A stretch of DNA of 64,000 nucleotides from assembly GCF_900460535.1 (NCBI RefSeq), contig NZ_UHIL01000001.1, forward strand, positions 1,302,001 through 1,366,000. The letters run 5' to 3'. Each line of letters opens with the position of its first letter. Position 1 is the stretch's first letter. The position numbers and the translations under genes are program-made. The stretch is from Vibrio parahaemolyticus. Its GTDB lineage: Bacteria > Pseudomonadota > Gammaproteobacteria > Enterobacterales > Vibrionaceae. The notes below the pieces were generated by a model. The model had not been told where the DNA came from. It worked only from the letters and a program-made list of their open reading frames with translations, and searched no databases. This document shows, piece after piece, positions 9,019 to 18,142 of this stretch.

Positions 9019-10185
9019 ATGTTTCGACGAGAGATACAAGAGCGAGAAAACTGGCGTGAATTAGCACGCCAGTTTGGTTTTGGTTTTCATTCTATGTATG
9101 GGCAACCGTATTGGGATGAGAGTGCTTACTACCAATTTACGCTGGAGCAAATCGAGCACGACCTAGAATCTCCCACTGAAGAACTGCATCAGATGTGCTT
9201 GTCTATTGTGGATGAGGTGGTTCGCTGTGAGCAACTACTGACGAAATGTGCGATTCCTGAGTTGATGTGGGAACAGGTAGCGTCTTCGTGGCAACGAAAA
9301 GAGCCTTCACTCTATTCTCGTTTGGATTTTGCGTATAACGGAACATCACCAGCAAAGCTACTCGAAAACAATGCCGATACACCGACAAGTTTGTTTGAAA
9401 CGGGTTTTTGGCAATGGGTGTGGCTGGAAGATGTAGTTAACAAAGGTCGAATTCATCAAGCTGCGGATCAATTCAATATTCTTCAAGACTTTCTAATTGA
9501 GCGTTTTGCGGAGATAGCCAAATATCAACCGGGACAAACTCTCCACTTTAGCTGTTGCAAGTACACAGAAGAAGATAAAGCGACTGTCCAGTATTTAGAA
9601 GATTGCGCGCGCGAGGCGGGGCTAGCGACAGCTTTTGTGCACGTCGAAGATATTGGTGTAACGGAAGACGGAAAATTTGTGGATGTGGACGAACGAGCCA
9701 TTCGTTGGATGTTCAAACTTTATCCTTGGGAATTCATGTTTGAAGAGGAATACGCGAAATACTTAGCGACTGCAAATGTCAACTGGCTAGAACCCATGTG
9801 GAAATCGATTTTATCCAATAAAGCACTTTTGCCATTGTTGTGGGAACGCTTTCCAAATCATCCCAATCTTTTGCCTGCCTATTTTGCTAATGACCCAAAA
9901 GCGAGTTGTTTGAACGATTATGTCATCAAACCGTTATTCTCACGGGAGGGGGCGAATATTGAGATCGTCAAAGATGGAAAGCGCTTGGTGAAAACGCCGG
10001 GGCCTTATGAATCGAAGTTCAATATCGTTCAGAAATATCATCCGTTGCCTAAGTTTGGGCAGAACCATACGTTAATCGGTAGTTGGCTCGTCAATGATAG
10101 AGCGGCGGGTATTTCGATTCGTGAAGACAGTAGCCTAGTGACACAAGATATGGCGCGCTACATTCCACATGTGATTTTGACGTAA
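9019..10185 (+). CDS. Glutathionylspermidine synthase-like ATP-grasp ligase
   Basis: A 388-aa protein matching the C-terminal synthetase domain of glutathionylspermidine synthase (YjfC/YgiC type). Family motifs include LLENNADTPTSLFE near residues 113-126 and SREGANIEIVKDG near 313-325. Such enzymes use ATP to form an amide bond between a carboxylate and an amine. No amidase domain is fused, unlike E. coli Gsp, so a different substrate is likely. ATG 9019 is preferred to TTG 9013. It is the last gene of the cassette, starting 2 nt after the DUF1190 stop, and a terminator follows. Confidence 0.85.
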   Translation: MFRREIQERENWRELARQFGFGFHSMYGQPYWDESAYYQFTLEQIEHDLESPTEELHQMCLSIVDEVVRCEQLLTKCAIPELMWEQVASSWQRKEPSLYSRLDFAYNGTSPAKLLENNADTPTSLFETGFWQWVWLEDVVNKGRIHQAADQFNILQDFLIERFAEIAKYQPGQTLHFSCCKYTEEDKATVQYLEDCAREAGLATAFVHVEDIGVTEDGKFVDVDERAIRWMFKLYPWEFMFEEEYAKYLATANVNWLEPMWKSILSNKALLPLLWERFPNHPNLLPAYFANDPKASCLNDYVIKPLFSREGANIEIVKDGKRLVKTPGPYESKFNIVQKYHPLPKFGQNHTLIGSWLVNDRAAGISIREDSSLVTQDMARYIPHVILT

Positions 10186-10187
10186 TG

Positions 10188-10216
10188 AAAAAGCTCTCCA
10201 TTCAGAGAGCTTTTTC
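10188..10216. terminator. Bidirectional terminator between the ATP-grasp and UPF0149 genes
   Basis: AAAAAGCTCTC (10188-10198) pairs with GAGAGCTTTTT (10205-10215), giving A/T tracts on both sides. It can serve the plus-strand cassette and the minus-strand gene that ends at 10258. Confidence 0.8.
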
Positions 10217-10257
10217 ATATCAGATGTTCAATTTCAATGATCAACGATTACGTTATT

Positions 10258-10869
10258 TTATTGCACTTCAGCCAACGCAACACCGCGTTGAGTAAGACCA
10301 CATAGCATCACAGGTATAGCATTGAAGATCTCTTCAAATTGCTCTAAGCCTTCCATGCCTTGCTCTGCAAGCGTTGCAATGGTGGTTTCTGGATCGTACA
10401 ACATGGTAAGAGAGAGCAGCACTCCACCCAATAGGGCACTGTCTTCGCTGTCTTCTGGCATTAACGTTTCCCAATCATCACGTGTCAGTTGCCAACCTTG
10501 AAGTACACCTTCACAGAAATCACGAGTACTTGCTGAGACAATGTCTTGCTCATCGAGAGTACAACCTTCAGGCCATTGCCAAGAACCTTCTAGCAAAGCT
10601 GGTCGAGTTTGGTTCCACATTTGTACAATTTCATCAATGTACAGTTCTAGTTGTTCACCATCTGAGAAAGGTGCAGTCTCTTCGCCGCCCCATAAGAATG
10701 GCAGCCACTCTTGAGGGTTCAACACGTTTGGCGCTGATGCCATCGCGGTTACAAAGCCTTGAGTTTTCGCTAGGTTTAGTAGTTTTCCATCAAGTTCTGG
10801 AAGAGAAAGCATGTCTTGTAGTTTCAAAATAGAATACCATTTGTTAATGGGCTGATTGGTTGCGCTCAT
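10258..10869 (-). CDS. UPF0149 (YecA/YgfB-like) protein
   Basis: A 203-aa acidic, mostly helical protein resembling UPF0149/YgfB proteins. FLWGGEE, the spaced Trp residues and DFCEGVLQGW fit the family's conserved FCxGFL-type core. The role is unknown here; YgfB relatives have been linked to gene regulation. ATG 10869 (MSATNQ) is chosen; an in-frame TTG at 10881 is possible. It is divergent from the histidine kinase gene, whose start is 53 bp away. Confidence 0.6.
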   Translation of the reverse strand: MSATNQPINKWYSILKLQDMLSLPELDGKLLNLAKTQGFVTAMASAPNVLNPQEWLPFLWGGEETAPFSDGEQLELYIDEIVQMWNQTRPALLEGSWQWPEGCTLDEQDIVSASTRDFCEGVLQGWQLTRDDWETLMPEDSEDSALLGGVLLSLTMLYDPETTIATLAEQGMEGLEQFEEIFNAIPVMLCGLTQRGVALAEVQ

Positions 10870-10922
10870 CTTACCAATCAATCAGTGATAAATCGATATT
10901 AGGGAATGATTCGTCTACAGAT

Positions 10923-13343
10923 ATGGAAATTCGTTCGTCACTTAGAAAAAAAAGCATTCTCGCTCTCACACTGTACCTGTGTTTTTTTATCGCTACGATA
11001 GGGTCGGTGGTGTACTTGGTGGTTGAGCCACCTGTCCGTGACAAACTAGAAAGAAATCTCGATTTACGTACCCAACTGCTTGCATCCCAGATAAAAGAGC
11101 CGCTCATCAAATCCACAGGCGTGCTGAATAGCTTAGTTGGGCTTGCGCAAAGCTCAAACCAAAGCGATTCCCTTAAATCGACCATCCCTCAGATTTTAAG
11201 ATTAAGCGATGAGATCATCGTCAGTGGTGGATTGTGGCCCAAACCAGAACTCAAAGAAGAACGATGGCGGTTTACCAGTTTGTTCTTTAACAAGAACAGT
11301 GAGGGGAACATCGATCAGATTCATTCATACAACAATCCAGAATCTGGCGGTTATGACAATGAGCCGTGGTATCGCGCAGCCGCTGAACGACCGTCAGGCT
11401 CGGTGAGTTGGTCTGCGGTGTATATTGATACTTTCACTCAAGTTCAAATGATTACCGCCTCTGCGCCGTATTATAGAAATGGAGAGTTTGCAGGCGTTGC
11501 GACGGTCGACCTTTCTTTGGAGGCCTTGTTCCAGTTCATTCGTGAGCACACCAACCAATACTCTTTGGGTGTGGTCATTCGAGATGCTAACTCGAATGTC
11601 ATCATCGAACACAACTTTCAAATCACCAAACAAATGTACATTAGTAAACTCGATTTTGGTGAATTTCATTGGAAGCTAGAAGTTGTCAATGCTAAGGCGA
11701 AAGTGGCAGATCAAGTGTTCGAGCAAGTCATGAGTGTTGAAGGCGGCATCATCCCATTCTTATTGCTATGCGTTCTCGTTGGGTACTATTTACTTAACCG
11801 GTACATTGTCGAACCTATCGTACGAATCGCTACAAAAATTGATGATTCCAAAACTGGCGGGATCATTGATATCGATTACGGAAGTGAGGACGAAATCGGC
11901 CATCTCATTACCAAATTCAACGAGAAGACCATTTACCTCGAACAAGAGAGAGTAAAAGCCCAAGCGTCGACAAATGCCAAAACTGCTTTTCTTGCCACTT
12001 TGTCGCATGAAATCCGTACGCCGATGAATGGGGTACTCGGCACCGCCCAAATCCTGCTCAAAACGCCGTTAACGGACGAACAAAGAAAACACCTTAGTAC
12101 ACTATACGATTCTGGTGATCACATGATGACGCTCCTGAACGAGATTCTTGATTACTCCAAGATAGAGCAGGGACATGTAGAGTTTTCGAACTCGCCATTT
12201 CCCATAGAATCGATCATCGGCAGTATAAAAAGCGTTTATCATACCTTGTGTGCAGAGAAAGGATTGCAGTTTAAGGTGACGTCGTTAGTCCCTGCGGGAC
12301 GCTGGTATGACAACGACAAAGCGCGCCTTCGTCAAGTGTTGTTTAATTTACTCAATAACGCCGTGAAGTTTACTGACAGAGGCATTGTTGAAGTGACGCT
12401 GAGTGAGCAAACTCACTATGACAAAACTGTGTTGGTTATCGCGATAAAAGACACGGGAATAGGGATATCTAAAGAGGCGCAAAAACGTATATTTCGCCCA
12501 TTTGAGCAAGCAGAATCATCAACCACAAGGCGCTTCGGCGGGACTGGCCTTGGCCTTGCAATTGTTAAAGAGATCGCCGAGCACATGGGCGGTCATGTGA
12601 CTGTGCAAAGCCAAGAAAATATCGGCACCACATTCACGGTTGAAGTTGAGATCTCTCCTTGCGAACCGGGGAAAGTGGAATCAGGACATAGGCACAAGCT
12701 CAATTGCAATGGTTTGAAGGCCTTGATAGTAGAGGACAATCGAACCAACGCCATCATTATGGAAACCTTCTTAAGAGCAAAGGGCTTTGAATGCTCAAGT
12801 GTTGAAAATGGACAGCTAGCGGTAAATAAAATAGCTGTAGAGCCGTTCGATTTAATATTAATGGACAACCATATGCCTGTCCTTGACGGAGTTGGGGCAA
12901 TCTCAGCAATTCGCTCCATGAGCAGCGCTGCGAAGTCGGTACTGATATTTGGTTGTACTGCGGATGTGTTCAAAGAGACCCAAGAGCGCATGTTAGGCGT
13001 AGGCGCTGACCATATCATTGCTAAACCAATAGTGGAGTCCGAACTGGATGATGCTTTGTACCGACATGCCGATTTGCTGTATCAATATCAAACCAAGCAA
13101 AATCAACAAGCATTAGAAGTGTTGGGAACCGATTCTTTGCTGATTAGCTTTTATGTCGCTCTAGATAATGGCAATCTCGGAGACGCGCTTGATGCGCTGC
13201 TTGCTATAATGGATAGCCTTCAACCTAATACAGATGAGGTATTGTCGGAGGTAATCACTAGGATTAAACGCGATCTACTGCGTCAATCTCTACCCGATCA
13301 GGAAGATATAGACACATTAACTATGTTACTTGCTACGCCGTAA
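10923..13343 (+). CDS. Hybrid sensor histidine kinase/response regulator
   Basis: An 806-aa membrane sensor. TM1 lies at about 13-37, a periplasmic Cache-like ligand domain at about 38-270, and TM2 at about 273-295. A short HAMP-like stretch follows, then HisKA with the phospho-acceptor H362 in TLSHEIRTPMN. The ATPase domain has NNAVKF, DTGIGIS and GGTGLGLAIV (about 475-550). The receiver domain has LIVEDN, Asp648 in ILMDNHMP and the conserved Lys in AKP. The last about 85 residues show no Hpt histidine, so a separate phosphotransfer protein is needed. No partner regulator is adjacent. A frame open from 10860 overlaps UPF0149 and is rejected in favour of ATG 10923. Confidence 0.9.
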   Translation: MEIRSSLRKKSILALTLYLCFFIATIGSVVYLVVEPPVRDKLERNLDLRTQLLASQIKEPLIKSTGVLNSLVGLAQSSNQSDSLKSTIPQILRLSDEIIVSGGLWPKPELKEERWRFTSLFFNKNSEGNIDQIHSYNNPESGGYDNEPWYRAAAERPSGSVSWSAVYIDTFTQVQMITASAPYYRNGEFAGVATVDLSLEALFQFIREHTNQYSLGVVIRDANSNVIIEHNFQITKQMYISKLDFGEFHWKLEVVNAKAKVADQVFEQVMSVEGGIIPFLLLCVLVGYYLLNRYIVEPIVRIATKIDDSKTGGIIDIDYGSEDEIGHLITKFNEKTIYLEQERVKAQASTNAKTAFLATLSHEIRTPMNGVLGTAQILLKTPLTDEQRKHLSTLYDSGDHMMTLLNEILDYSKIEQGHVEFSNSPFPIESIIGSIKSVYHTLCAEKGLQFKVTSLVPAGRWYDNDKARLRQVLFNLLNNAVKFTDRGIVEVTLSEQTHYDKTVLVIAIKDTGIGISKEAQKRIFRPFEQAESSTTRRFGGTGLGLAIVKEIAEHMGGHVTVQSQENIGTTFTVEVEISPCEPGKVESGHRHKLNCNGLKALIVEDNRTNAIIMETFLRAKGFECSSVENGQLAVNKIAVEPFDLILMDNHMPVLDGVGAISAIRSMSSAAKSVLIFGCTADVFKETQERMLGVGADHIIAKPIVESELDDALYRHADLLYQYQTKQNQQALEVLGTDSLLISFYVALDNGNLGDALDALLAIMDSLQPNTDEVLSEVITRIKRDLLRQSLPDQEDIDTLTMLLATP

Positions 13344-13799
13344 TTTACAGATAAAAAAGCAGTCCATTTGTTTTCTTCGCCGCTCTTTTGGCTCTTCCTG
13401 AACTTCAGCGTATTTTTACCATATCGGTAGTGCTTTGTGCCGTCATTTATACTCTGAGTTTTTACATCTAGGTAGCATAAGCGTTTGCAATTGGTGTAAT
13501 AAAACCAAATTTTGTTCCAATTCTATACCATCTACTCATTTTCAACCCTCTTAAAAGTAAGTCATTTCCATATTTTTGTGCCTTTTTTACCCGTAAAATC
13601 CTGTTTTTTCGCTAAAACGGTGAAAAAAACTACTTTTGTTTCTAAAGTTGGTTATTAATTTACAACTTCATTTTAAATATGGAGCCATAATCTACAAATG
13701 TTGTGATTTAATAGTGTCATTAACTGGTAATTAAGTTGTGTGGCAGTTAATCATATTTAGTTCTTTATTAATTGCAGTGTTTGATTTTAGGGGTTGTAA
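13344..13799. other. 456-bp intergenic region before alaE
   Basis: AT-rich, with no convincing ORF. It holds the alaE promoter region. Several A/T tracts and short TTAATTA-like repeats at 13640-13780 could bind Lrp, which controls alaE in E. coli. No strong terminator for the kinase gene is evident. Confidence 0.4.
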
Positions 13800-14249
13800 A
13801 TGAAGTCTCGTGGACCATTTTGTATTCGTCATGCCGCAGCGGATACTTTTGCTATGGTTGTTTTTTGCTTTATTACAGGGATGATTATCGAGATTTTGAT
13901 TTCAGGAATGACGTTTGAGCAGTCTCTGGCATCACGCACGTTGTCTATACCAGTAAATATCGCGATTGCTTGGCCTTATGGCATGTTCCGTGATTGGGTT
14001 TTGCGCCAAGGTAACAAACTTTCACCTTCTTCTTTCATGAAAAATGTGTCTGATCTTGTATCGTATGTGCTTTTCCAATCACCTGTGTACGCCGGCATTC
14101 TTTTAGCCGTTGGTGCATCGTATGATCAAATTGTTACGGCAGTTGCGAGCAACGCTGTGGTTTCTTGTGGAATGGGCGTGTTATATGGCTACTTTTTGGA
14201 TATGTGCCGTCGTTGGTTTCGAGTTCCGGGTTATCATCAAGGCGTTTGA
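13800..14249 (+). CDS. alaE: L-alanine exporter AlaE
   Basis: A 149-aa inner-membrane protein with four predicted helices, equal in length to E. coli AlaE (YgaW). Conserved blocks include [45 protein letters not shown] and [11 protein letters not shown]. It exports excess L-alanine. AGGGG lies about 6 nt upstream of ATG 13800. Its physiological partners ald and lrp lie 18 kb downstream. Confidence 0.93.
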   Translation: MKSRGPFCIRHAAADTFAMVVFCFITGMIIEILISGMTFEQSLASRTLSIPVNIAIAWPYGMFRDWVLRQGNKLSPSSFMKNVSDLVSYVLFQSPVYAGILLAVGASYDQIVTAVASNAVVSCGMGVLYGYFLDMCRRWFRVPGYHQGV

Positions 14250-14393
14250 TTGACACTGTTTTGTTCAATTTAGTTACTTAGTGAGCAAACGAGTGTAAAA
14301 GAAGGCTTTTTTTACGGTTTAGCCTTGACCATGAGGCTCATAATCATTAAATTAGCGCCTCGTTAGCCAAGAATGCTAACCACAATTTGATTC

Positions 14394-14481
14394 GGTGAGT
14401 TGTCCGAGTGGCTGAAGGAGCACGCCTGGAAAGTGTGTATACGGCAACGTATCGAGAGTTCGAATCTCTCACTCACCGCCA
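14394..14481 (+). tRNA. tRNA-Ser (anticodon GGA)
   Basis: An 88-nt class II tRNA with encoded CCA at 14479-14481. The acceptor stem starts GGTGAG and closes with CTCACC. The anticodon GGA is at 14428-14430 in a CTGGAAA loop, the long variable arm is TACGGCAACGTA, and the T loop is TTCGAAT. It reads UCC/UCU serine codons. A clear terminator follows 7 nt later. Confidence 0.96.
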
Positions 14482-14487
14482 CATTCG

Positions 14488-14516
14488 AAGCCCTAGCAGA
14501 AATGCTGGGGCTTTTT
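14488..14516 (+). terminator. Terminator of tRNA-Ser
   Basis: AAGCCCTAGCA (14488-14498) pairs with TGCTGGGGCTT (14503-14513) around a GAAA tetraloop, with one G-T pair. TTT follows. Confidence 0.85.
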
Positions 14517-14938
14517 CGTTTTATCAATTCGTATTTTTCTCCTTCCTTTCCTTATTCTTCTCGAAAAGCCTATTTATATCCATCTATCTCAATTTATTTG
14601 TTGCTATAAGCTTTAAACATAAATAGATCATCTGCCTAACGTCATTTACTGTTTGAGGCGATTCTAAGGACAACATGAATAAAATCAGGCTACGTTGAAA
14701 TCAACTTAAGTACTATTTTGTTACATTTTTCACGTCGTGAATCATTTATTTTTCATCATTCTTGTGATTTGCCTCGATTAAAGAAAATTTCCTATAAATC
14801 AAATAATTGTTGAAAACAGAACCGTTATCAAAAAGACAAAAAATATTAGATAAAGTTGATCTAGTTACTCAGTTGAATAGTCCATTTGTTTGATATGATA
14901 GTGAACGAATTGTACATATATATTAAGGGAATCTATTC
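14517..14938. other. 422-bp intergenic region with chemoreceptor promoter
   Basis: AT-rich with no supported ORF. A candidate sigma70-type promoter is TTGAAT (14873-14878), 17 nt, TGATAG (14896-14901), about 37 nt before the chemoreceptor start. AAGGGA just before the ATG is its ribosome-binding site. Confidence 0.35.
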
Positions 14939-16576
14939 ATGTTCCAAAACTTTACAATCAAACAAAAGATAGTGATTCCTCTATCTTTGATAATTGGATT
15001 GTTCACCGTGAGCTCAGTATTAAATGTTATGACAACGAGCAAGCAATCTGAATTAAGCGACACCTTAAATGAACAGATCGTACCCAACCTGTTCACGATT
15101 GAAGATGCGTACCGCGATCTTTACCAAGCGACTTCTGCTGTTCAAGGCATTGCCTTAGCAGAAACACAAGCAGATATTGATCATCACATTCACGAGTACA
15201 AAGACAATGCTTACAAAGCGTTGCCGCGTATGGAAAAAGTGATTGAGCTATCGCGTGCGGGAGTGATGCCTGCATCACACGGTGCTGATGTGCAAAAACT
15301 GGTGAGTTTAGGTCAAAAGTGGCTACAAAGTTACGAAGTGATGTTGAGCAAGCCTCAATCTCAATGGCTAAGCTACTACAACGAGCACAAGAACACGTTT
15401 GAGGAGCAATTTGTTGATGTTCGCGCCCAGCTCAATGTCGTGAAAAGTGCTATCGAAGATAAGCAAGGTGAGTTGAAGTCAGACATTTCTGCGGCGACTG
15501 CACGAGCAGAATCGATTTTAGAAATGGGTATCATCGTTGTGATCTTAGCGGCGCTTGGCATGGTGTTCCTGCTGCTACGCACAGTGCTTAAACCATTAAA
15601 CGACATCAAAGACGCTATGGCGCAAATCGCTTCGGGTGATGGTGATCTTAGCCAACGAATCCAAATTAATACGCAAGATGAAATTGGCCAGCTGGCCAAG
15701 GCATTTAACGAGTTTGTTTCTAAAATCCAAGCGACCGTGTCACAGGTGATTGATAGCTCAAACACGCTTCGTCAAGAGATGGCAAACTTAAGCTCGCTCA
15801 CCGCGACGATTGCAGATTCGACAGTATCTCAACAGCGCGATAGCGAAGCAGTTGCTGCAGCAGTGCATGAAATGCAAGTGACTAGCCGCAATGTGAGCGA
15901 GAGTGCAAATGAAGCAGCAGTTGCAAGCCAAACTGCGAATGATGAGCTTTCTAATACCAATGTGATTTTGGAGCAAACGGTCGGCTCGATTCGTGACTTG
16001 GCTGGAGAGATCGAAAGCGCAAGCCATGTGATCAATACGCTAGATAATGATGTGAGCGATATTGCCTCTGTACTAGATGTAATTCGCGGCATTGCAGAAC
16101 AGACTAATTTACTTGCACTGAATGCGGCGATTGAAGCGGCGCGAGCGGGTGAGCAAGGTCGTGGTTTTGCTGTGGTTGCTGACGAGGTACGCTCTCTTGC
16201 AAGTCGTACGCAGCAAAGTACGGGTGAAATCCAAGCTATGATTGAAAAGCTTCAGTCTGGTGCAGGGCAAGCTGTAGAAGTGATGCGTGGCAGCCAAAAT
16301 AGCAGTGAAGAGACCATTCAATCCGCTGGGCGAGCAAGCGAATCTCTGGCTGAAATTCTCAATGCAATTTCACGCATGAATGAGATGAACACGCACATTG
16401 CAACTGCAGCGAGTCAACAAAGCACAGTGAGCGATGAAGTGAATACCAACGTTCAGGGTATTGCAGACAGCAGTACATCGATTGTTGATATTGTCACGCA
16501 GGCTCAGCAATCACTTGCGATGCTGTCACAACAAACTCAGAGATTGGATCAGCAAGTCAGCCAGTTCCGAGTTTAA
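14939..16576 (+). CDS. Methyl-accepting chemotaxis protein
   Basis: A 545-aa chemoreceptor. TM1 lies at about 9-29, a periplasmic four-helix-type ligand domain at about 32-187, and TM2 at about 190-212. The HAMP domain (about 213-262) contains [11 protein letters not shown] and [13 protein letters not shown]. The long cytoplasmic hairpin has the CheA/CheW-binding tip [20 protein letters not shown] at about 385-404. No C-terminal NWETF-type pentapeptide is present. The ligand cannot be told from sequence. It is monocistronic with its own terminator. Confidence 0.93.
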   Translation: MFQNFTIKQKIVIPLSLIIGLFTVSSVLNVMTTSKQSELSDTLNEQIVPNLFTIEDAYRDLYQATSAVQGIALAETQADIDHHIHEYKDNAYKALPRMEKVIELSRAGVMPASHGADVQKLVSLGQKWLQSYEVMLSKPQSQWLSYYNEHKNTFEEQFVDVRAQLNVVKSAIEDKQGELKSDISAATARAESILEMGIIVVILAALGMVFLLLRTVLKPLNDIKDAMAQIASGDGDLSQRIQINTQDEIGQLAKAFNEFVSKIQATVSQVIDSSNTLRQEMANLSSLTATIADSTVSQQRDSEAVAAAVHEMQVTSRNVSESANEAAVASQTANDELSNTNVILEQTVGSIRDLAGEIESASHVINTLDNDVSDIASVLDVIRGIAEQTNLLALNAAIEAARAGEQGRGFAVVADEVRSLASRTQQSTGEIQAMIEKLQSGAGQAVEVMRGSQNSSEETIQSAGRASESLAEILNAISRMNEMNTHIATAASQQSTVSDEVNTNVQGIADSSTSIVDIVTQAQQSLAMLSQQTQRLDQQVSQFRV

Positions 16577-16604
16577 GTTCTGATATTTGAAATTGATGCG
16601 AAAC

Positions 16605-16631
16605 AGCCCGCTGATGTGCGGGCTCTTTTTT
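16605..16631 (+). terminator. Terminator of the chemoreceptor gene
   Basis: AGCCCGC (16605-16611) pairs with GCGGGCT (16618-16624), followed by CTTTTTT. Confidence 0.85.
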
Positions 16632-17000
16632 AGCTGATGTTTAACGTAGCTTTTCGCCAATTGGATTTAATCAATTAAATCTGGACTTGACCTCAAAACT
16701 CTGTACAAACACTCGCCTTTTTTATCATCAATTTACACACTTTTTGACCCGTCCACTTGTACACAGAAAAGTGTGATTTCCAACACAATATCTTCAAATC
16801 TGAGAGTTCTGTTGCACCTTTACAACAAACGTATTCGACAAGCGTATAGAAACGTAAATTTTGTTGTATGTACAACACTGGGTAATTATCATTCTAACTA
16901 ATTTGTTTGGGATAGATGCATATCCACTAATCATAATCGAGCCATTCAGAACGCATTGAATTGGATATTTGTAGGGCTTGCAAAATAAGAGAGATGTTTC
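16632..17000. promoter_or_regulatory. Intergenic region with inverted repeats before the RND efflux operon
   Basis: It contains TGTTGTATGTACAACA (16862-16877), a 7-2-7 inverted repeat. It also has CACACTTTT (16736-16744) facing AAAAGTGTG (16767-16775), with CTTGTACACAG between them. These are plausible operators for a pump repressor, perhaps the MarR protein encoded after the operon. The regulator is not identified. No ORF is supported. Confidence 0.35.
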
Positions 17001-18140
17001 ATGAGACGTAGAACCACGCTATCGCTGCTGATTGCATCGAGCCTGTTTATGGCGGGATGTCAACCAAGCCAAGAAGGAACTGAGCAAGGTGGTGGCGCCG
17101 CTCCCGCAACCGAAGTGAATGTTTTGACGGTTGAACCTGTTCGACAAGCTTTGACGGTTGAGTTGCCGGGCCGCAGCCGTGCATTTAAAGAGGCGGAAGT
17201 CCGCCCACAGGTAACGGGTATTATTTCAGAACGTAACTTTGTTGAAGGTGGCGTTGTGGAAAAAGGTCAGTCGTTGTACCAAATTGATGACTCTTCATTT
17301 CAAGCGGATTTGCTTAGTGCAGAAGCGGAGCTGATTCGTGCGCAAGCTTCTGAAGAATCGACGTTTGCAACCGTTAAACGTTACCGCGCATTGATTACCA
17401 AGAAATCGATCAGTCAACAAGATCTGGATGAAGCAGAAGCGGCTTACAAAGAAGCGAAAGCGCAAGTGCTCGTAGCCAAAGCGAAGATCAATACTGCAAA
17501 GATCAATTTGACTTATACCCGTGTGAAAGCGCCAATCAGTGGCGTGATCAGCAAGTCAAATGTGACTGCGGGAGCGTTGGTTACGGCAAACCAAGCCGAC
17601 AAGCTAACGACGATTCAACAACTTGATCCGATCAACGTGGATATCGTTCAGTCTTCTGCTCAATTGCTGCGACTAAAAGCGGCGCTTTCTCAAGGTCACA
17701 TGCAAGAAGATCAATCTGCGCAAGTCGCATTGACGCTTGAAGATGGCTCGACCTACGAGCACAAAGGCACAATGAAGTTCACGGAAGTTAACGTGGATGA
17801 AAGTACGGGAAGCGTGACTTTGCGAGCGGAATTCCCAAATCCTGATGGTTTACTTCTTCCGGGTATGTTCGTGCGTGCGACCGTGATTACTGGTGTTGAC
17901 CCTAGCGCGATTTTGATCCCGCAAAACACCGTGACTCGCGATGCAACAGGCAAAGCTTCGGTGATGACAGTGAGTGCTGATAATATCGTTGCGATTACGC
18001 CAGTCATCACGGCGGAAGTTATAGACAACCAATGGCGAATCATTGATGGATTAAAAGCCGGTGATCAAGTCATTACAGCGGGTTTGCAAAAGGTGCGTCC
18101 GGGTAGCCCAGTCACCATCCAAACGGGAGAGCAGGGATAA
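17001..18140 (+). CDS. RND efflux periplasmic adaptor (AcrA/MexA type)
   Basis: A 379-aa membrane fusion lipoprotein. The signal peptide ends in a lipobox at Cys20 (FMAGC). The lipoyl halves, alpha-hairpin (about 100-170, [15 protein letters not shown] onward) and beta-barrel follow the AcrA order. It bridges the inner-membrane RND pump and an outer-membrane TolC-type channel, which is not encoded nearby. It lies 2 nt before the pump gene, so the two are co-translated. Vibrio genomes carry many such vme/vex pairs; I do not assign which one this is. Confidence 0.93.
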   Translation: MRRRTTLSLLIASSLFMAGCQPSQEGTEQGGGAAPATEVNVLTVEPVRQALTVELPGRSRAFKEAEVRPQVTGIISERNFVEGGVVEKGQSLYQIDDSSFQADLLSAEAELIRAQASEESTFATVKRYRALITKKSISQQDLDEAEAAYKEAKAQVLVAKAKINTAKINLTYTRVKAPISGVISKSNVTAGALVTANQADKLTTIQQLDPINVDIVQSSAQLLRLKAALSQGHMQEDQSAQVALTLEDGSTYEHKGTMKFTEVNVDESTGSVTLRAEFPNPDGLLLPGMFVRATVITGVDPSAILIPQNTVTRDATGKASVMTVSADNIVAITPVITAEVIDNQWRIIDGLKAGDQVITAGLQKVRPGSPVTIQTGEQG

Positions 18141-18142
18141 TC

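Noticed and set aside
14281..14330. Possible terminator hairpin AAGGC...GCCTT after alaE
   Set aside because: The stem is only 5 bp with a 15-nt loop, and the T run lies inside the loop rather than after the stem.
14400..14626. Plus-strand ORFs starting within tRNA-Ser
   Set aside because: They overlap the tRNA and its terminator and have no coding character.
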